Assembly (NCBI GenBank): GCA_028688015.1
Contig: JAQTZB010000003.1
Coordinates: forward strand, 310,001-374,000
Source: Elusimicrobiales bacterium
GTDB lineage: Bacteria > Elusimicrobiota > Elusimicrobia > Elusimicrobiales > UBA9959
Direction of reading: 5' to 3'
DNA length: 64,000 nucleotides
The translations under genes and the position numbers were made by a program. Shown here piece after piece: positions 60,203-64,000 of this stretch. Under the pieces are notes generated by a model, which was given only the letters and a program-made list of their open reading frames with translations, did no database searches and was not told where the DNA came from. Positions within the stretch are counted from its first letter, which is position 1. Each line of letters begins with the position of its first letter.

Positions 60203-61965
60203 TGAAAAAATTCATAGCAGCCACCCTCACGGCGGCCCTGCTGGGGCCTAACCCCGCGCTGGTCCTCGCCGTGGAGAACGCCACCGTAAAATCGGTGCGC
60301 GTGTCCGCCGACAGCGTCTACATCGCAACCGACCGCCCGGTGGAATACAAGGCTTTCACCACCGAAGAGCCGCCGCGGCTCGTGCTCGAGCTGCTGGACT
60401 CGAAGCTCAAGACGCTGCAGGAGATCCCCGTCGGGGGGACGACGCTGCGCAAGGTGCGCACCGGCCAGTTCCAGACCAGCCCCGTCAGCATTTCCCGCGT
60501 CGTGATGGACCTCTCCCAGAAGACCGCCTACGAGATCACCCGCAAAGGCACCGAGCTCGTGGTCATGTTCGGCGCCAGGCCCGCCCGCGCCGCGGCCCCG
60601 GCCGTGAAGGACGCTCCCGCCGCCGCGCCGCAGAAAGTAAAGATCATAGCGCCGGAGTCCTCCGACACGAAGCCCGTGGTCATGACGCTCGAGCCCGCGC
60701 CGGTGAAGCCGTCCGACGTCAGCCGCGAGAGCGCCCCCGCGGTCATCGCCCCGCGCCGCTCCTCCTCCGCCTCCTCTTCCCGCAGCATCATGGACAGCCT
60801 GCCCCGCGAGCCCATCAGCTTCGACTACAGCGAGGCCGACGTGCGCGAGGTCATCGACATGCTGGCGGTCAAGGCCGGCATCAACATCATCTACGGCGAC
60901 GACGTCAGCGGCAACGTGACCATCAGCCTGACCAAGGTGCCCTTCGACGAAGCCTTTAAGACGCTGCTGAGCGTTAAGGGCCTCGCCGCGCAGCAGGCCG
61001 GAGACAATATCCTGCGGATCGCCTCGCCCAACACGCTGCTGGCCGAGCAGAAGAAGGCGCTGCCGCAGACCCGCGTCTTCTTCCTCAGCTACGCCAAGGC
61101 CGCAGAGGTGAAGGTGCAGCTCGAGGCTGTTTCCAGCGCCGAGGGCCGCACCGCCAAGTATACCTCCGACGAGGCTAATAACGCCGTGATCGTCACCGAC
61201 ACCCAGCTGGGCCTGGATTCCACCGCCCGCCTGATCCGCAGCCTCGACCGCGTGCCCAAACAGGTGATGATAGAGGTGAAGCTGGTAGAGGTGGCGCTGG
61301 ACCATTCCTTCGACCTCGGTTTCAACTGGAATTTCACCAACGCTGGCGGCTCGGCCGTAGGCACCGTCAACCTGCCCGGCCCGACGCCCGCCGGCAGCAC
61401 CTACGGCGGCTCGCTGACCTTCTTCGGCAAGATCAGCGACCTCTCGTACAACACCGTTATCGCCGCCGCCGTGAAGAAGGGCAAGCTCAAGGTCCTCTCC
61501 GACCCCAAGGTGGCCACGCTCAATAACAAGGCCGCCACCATCAACATCGTCGACCAGGTGCCCTACACCACCAAGGAGTCCTCCATAGGCTCCGGCGGCG
61601 CTACCGTCACCACGGACAAGGTGACCTACGTACCCTCCGGCATCACGCTCAGCGTGACGCCCACGATCAACTCCGACGGGCGCATCGCCATGCACCTGAT
61701 CCCCTCGGTCAGCCAGGCTTCGGGCGGCAGCGCCACCACGCCGCCGCAGACCAACACCCGCAGCACCGACACTAACGTCATCGTGAAGAACGGGGAGACC
61801 ATCGTGATCGGCGGCATGATCCGCGACAGCCAGTCCGAGGACGTCTATAAGATCCCGATCCTGGGCGACATCCCGCTGCTGGGCATGCTTTTCAGGAAGA
61901 AATCCACGGCCAGGAAGCGGCTCGAACTGCTGATCTTCGTGACTCCGAAGATAATGGAAGACTGA
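60199..61965 (+). CDS. pilQ: Type IV pilus secretin PilQ
   Basis: The 588 aa protein has a signal peptide and an AMIN domain for peptidoglycan contact (about 28-125). A Pro/Ala/Ser-rich linker precedes a secretin N-domain (SFDYSEADVREVIDMLAVKA), a second N-domain, and the C-terminal secretin pore (VMIEVKLVEVALDHSFDLGF, then VIGGMIRDSQSEDVYKIPIL and FVTPKIMED). It forms the outer-membrane channel for the pilus and is direct evidence of a diderm envelope. AMIN is present in one copy. Confidence 0.95.
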   Translation: MMKKFIAATLTAALLGPNPALVLAVENATVKSVRVSADSVYIATDRPVEYKAFTTEEPPRLVLELLDSKLKTLQEIPVGGTTLRKVRTGQFQTSPVSISRVVMDLSQKTAYEITRKGTELVVMFGARPARAAAPAVKDAPAAAPQKVKIIAPESSDTKPVVMTLEPAPVKPSDVSRESAPAVIAPRRSSSASSSRSIMDSLPREPISFDYSEADVREVIDMLAVKAGINIIYGDDVSGNVTISLTKVPFDEAFKTLLSVKGLAAQQAGDNILRIASPNTLLAEQKKALPQTRVFFLSYAKAAEVKVQLEAVSSAEGRTAKYTSDEANNAVIVTDTQLGLDSTARLIRSLDRVPKQVMIEVKLVEVALDHSFDLGFNWNFTNAGGSAVGTVNLPGPTPAGSTYGGSLTFFGKISDLSYNTVIAAAVKKGKLKVLSDPKVATLNNKAATINIVDQVPYTTKESSIGSGGATVTTDKVTYVPSGITLSVTPTINSDGRIAMHLIPSVSQASGGSATTPPQTNTRSTDTNVIVKNGETIVIGGMIRDSQSEDVYKIPILGDIPLLGMLFRKKSTARKRLELLIFVTPKIMED

Positions 61966-62026
61966 ACCGGCCGGGTTTCGGCGGCGAAGGGCCAGGGCCG
62001 GAGCGGACCTGGTCCTTCTTTTTTAA

Positions 62027-63472
62027 ATGCTGAGCTATATCTTCGCCTTCGTGCTGGGCCTGGCCCCTGCACTGCAAGCCGTCTTTGACCTGCCGCTGCA
62101 GCTCGCGCTGCAGCGGGCGGTGCTGCTGGCCTGCCTGGCCTGGGCGGCGCTGCGCGCTCAGCGGGGCCTGCCGGCGGCTCTCGGCTCGCGCTCCCTGTGG
62201 CCGCTCTGGGCTGCGGCCGGGCTCTCGCTGGCCGCGCTGCTGGTCAGCCCCTTCAGGGGACAAATCTTCGCCGAATGGGGGAATTTCGCCGCCGGGCTGT
62301 TGATCTTCATCTTCGCCTCCTTCCTTAATAAAGAGGAGCGCGGCCGGGTGGAGGGGGCGGTGCTGGCCGGCGCCTGGCTGGTCTTCGCGCTTGCCCTGCT
62401 GCAGGCCTTCGCGCTAAAAAACTTCCACGACCGGCCGCCGCTCACCAACCTTAACGCGCTGGCGCTCTACGCGGTCATGATCTTCCCCCTGGCTCTGGGG
62501 CGCAGGAGCCGGTGGCCGCTCGCGGGCGCCATGCTGGTCCTGGTCATCTGGACGCAGTCTCTCGGCGCGGCCCTGGCCGGCCTGGCCGCCGCGGGCTTTT
62601 ACGCCGCCTCGCGCCCCGCCGGCTCGGTGAAAGGCAGCGGCTGGCTGCTGGCGGCGCTGGCCGCCGCGGCCGTGGGCATCCTCTGGGTGCTGCAGGCCGA
62701 CTCCCTGGCCGGCCGCCTGACCTGGTGGCGCGGGGCCTGGGACATGTTCCTGGCCCGGCCGCTATTCGGCTTCGGCCACGCTTCCTACACCTGGGCGCAG
62801 GCCGTCTTCCTGCCGGACGGCGCCTTCAGGGAGCGCTCCATCTACGCGCACAATTATTATCTGGAGTTCCTGGCCGAGAACGGCCTGCCCGCCGCGCTGG
62901 CCTGGTTCGCTGCGGTCTTCGCCGCAGTGCGCGCTAAAACCGGGCTGGCCAAATATTCCCTGATAGCGGCGCTGGCGCATTCTCTGGTGGACTTCGGCCT
63001 CTCCGTGCCGGCCAATTTCTGGCTGTTCTGCTTCCTGCTCGCCTCGCCCGCCGGCGAGGAGGTTGCTCCTCTCCCGTCGCGCCGCGCCGGCGCGGCCGTG
63101 CTGGGTTTCGCCGGCCTGCTGCTGGCCGCGCTGTTGGCGCTGGACCTGCGCGCGCTGGCCTTCGAGCGGGCAAGCCGCAGGGCGCTGGCCGCGGCGGGCA
63201 CCGGCGACCTGCCCGCCGCCGAAGAGGCACTGCGGCCCGAATTGCGCCCGGGGCTATTCAGGGGCCGCACGCTGGAACTGCTGGGCCTGTTAAACATGGC
63301 CGACAAGAGCGCCCCGCCCGGCTACCGTTCCGCCGTCTATTACGAGCAGGCGCTGCTGGAGAATCCCTACAGTCCGGCCGCCTGGGGCAAACTGCGGCGG
63401 ATCTACTCCCAGCCAGGGCTCGAGCGCGCCGCCGTCGGACTTGAGCGGCGGCGGCTGGAGGTTTTTAAATGA
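62027..63472 (+). CDS. O-antigen ligase / polymerase-type membrane protein 1
   Basis: The 481 aa protein has about ten helices and the Wzy_C-type loop WWRGAWDMFLARPLFGFGHASY followed by HNYYLEFLAENGLPAALAW, which is typical of O-antigen ligases and polymerases. The last 120 residues are soluble and helical, like a TPR tail. It could act on surface polysaccharide or on pilin glycans; the gene directly follows pilQ. Its end overlaps the start of a related gene (ATGA). Confidence 0.8.
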   Translation: MLSYIFAFVLGLAPALQAVFDLPLQLALQRAVLLACLAWAALRAQRGLPAALGSRSLWPLWAAAGLSLAALLVSPFRGQIFAEWGNFAAGLLIFIFASFLNKEERGRVEGAVLAGAWLVFALALLQAFALKNFHDRPPLTNLNALALYAVMIFPLALGRRSRWPLAGAMLVLVIWTQSLGAALAGLAAAGFYAASRPAGSVKGSGWLLAALAAAAVGILWVLQADSLAGRLTWWRGAWDMFLARPLFGFGHASYTWAQAVFLPDGAFRERSIYAHNYYLEFLAENGLPAALAWFAAVFAAVRAKTGLAKYSLIAALAHSLVDFGLSVPANFWLFCFLLASPAGEEVAPLPSRRAGAAVLGFAGLLLAALLALDLRALAFERASRRALAAAGTGDLPAAEEALRPELRPGLFRGRTLELLGLLNMADKSAPPGYRSAVYYEQALLENPYSPAAWGKLRRIYSQPGLERAAVGLERRRLEVFK

Positions 63473-64000
63473 CGCGCCCCGCCTGGCTTGAGCGCTCGCC
63501 GGCCTACGCGCCTGCTTTCCTGCTGGTCCTCGCTGCGGCGGCCGGCGGGCTGCGCACCCCCGGGACCTGGCTGCTGTTCGGTGCCCTGTATCTCGCCTGG
63601 ACGGCGCTGCGCCCCGGCGGGCTGGCGGCGTCCGGCCAGGAGGCCGCGCTGCTTTTCTTCGGCTGGCTCGGCGCCGCGGCCGTCTTCTCCCCCGAGCCTG
63701 GCGTCTCGCTGGGAACGCTGGGCGGGTATGGCGTCTGCGCACTGGTCTTCTTTTCTGCCGCCGGAGGCGAGGGCGGCGAAACAGGGTGGCTGCGGGCCCT
63801 TTACGGCCTGGCCGCCGCGGCCGCCGTTGTCCTTCTCTATGAAAAGTTCTCCTCGGGCCTGGTGCACGGGCTGATAGGGCAAAACCCTAACTACTCCGCC
63901 GTTTTCTGCGCGGCTGCCTTCGCCCCTGCCGCCCTGGCGCTGGCCGGCGCAGGCGAAAATAAAGACCGCCTGCTCTACGGCGGTTTGGCCGCGCTGCTGG
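63469..64000 (+). CDS. O-antigen ligase-type membrane protein 2 (3' truncated by the window)
   Basis: The frame opens at ATG 63469, overlapping the previous stop, and runs without a stop to the window edge (about 177 codons). Hydrophobic helices and the motif LIGQNPNYSAVFCAAAFAP resemble the GxxxNPN region of the O-antigen ligase family. Two adjacent genes of this type suggest either duplication or separate ligase and polymerase roles. The C-terminal catalytic loop lies outside the window. Confidence 0.7.
   Translation, partial: MTRPAWLERSPAYAPAFLLVLAAAAGGLRTPGTWLLFGALYLAWTALRPGGLAASGQEAALLFFGWLGAAAVFSPEPGVSLGTLGGYGVCALVFFSAAGGEGGETGWLRALYGLAAAAAVVLLYEKFSSGLVHGLIGQNPNYSAVFCAAAFAPAALALAGAGENKDRLLYGGLAALL

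Overview
The window is GC-rich DNA from a Gram-negative-type (diderm) bacterium. It encodes a PilQ secretin, O-antigen-ligase-type proteins, an HldD-like heptose epimerase and lipoproteins. The mix of a SWIB-domain protein, EttA, NifU/NifS, PilMNOPQ and response regulators ending in a GGDDF domain fits Elusimicrobiota or a similarly deep non-proteobacterial phylum. That placement is inference; no rRNA is present to confirm it. Genes are dense, on both strands, often overlapping as ATGA, with clear intrinsic terminators.

Layout. 1-737: tail of a lambda-R-like endolysin, then an isolated promoter-to-terminator unit whose roughly 320-nt body is almost free of A on the + strand. 757-11162: sulfatase/phosphodiesterase pair, membrane proteins, a P-loop kinase-like protein, an acid phosphatase, pyrrolidone-carboxylate peptidase, a PfkB kinase, an adenosine deaminase and a metallophosphoesterase. 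11241-16560: a signalling island of response regulators, two histidine kinases, a GGDEF protein and a tiny secreted protein. 16656-20725: MFS transporter, EttA, an ACT protein and a membrane protein. 20833-22880: nifU-nifS for Fe-S cluster assembly.

22897-34606 is the most unusual region. Two related cassettes, on opposite strands, each contain a radical SAM/SPASM enzyme, a 53-59 aa signal-peptide-bearing small peptide and a membrane-anchored family-5-like solute-binding protein. The second adds a hybrid histidine kinase. A third unit on the + strand carries a secreted acid phosphatase, another solute-binding-like lipoprotein and a paralogous hybrid kinase. The two small peptides share a V-A-F-A-A-x-S-A-L segment, and a hairpin separates each peptide gene from its solute-binding gene. 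An apparent small RNA lies just upstream of one peptide gene, and its promoter core matches that of the A-poor RNA at 363-737. I infer a peptide maturation and sensing system; no ABC permease is nearby.

34720-46344: tRNA-Ile2(CAU), a MORN-repeat protein, an Rrf2 regulator with a ferredoxin-like protein, tRNA-Cys, aspartate aminotransferase with ATP-type PEP carboxykinase, a SWIB protein, two tandem secreted trypsin-like proteases and a triple-receiver GGDEF protein. 46408-54338: a complete F-type ATP synthase operon, interrupted between atpA and atpG by an HldD-like epimerase. 54404-54744: a strongly palindromic MITE-like element bounded by an 18-bp inverted repeat. 54814-57363: UbiE-like methyltransferase, small proteins and a Gfo/Idh/MocA-like protein. 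57540-64000: pilMNOPQ followed by two O-antigen-ligase-type membrane proteins, the last cut by the window edge.
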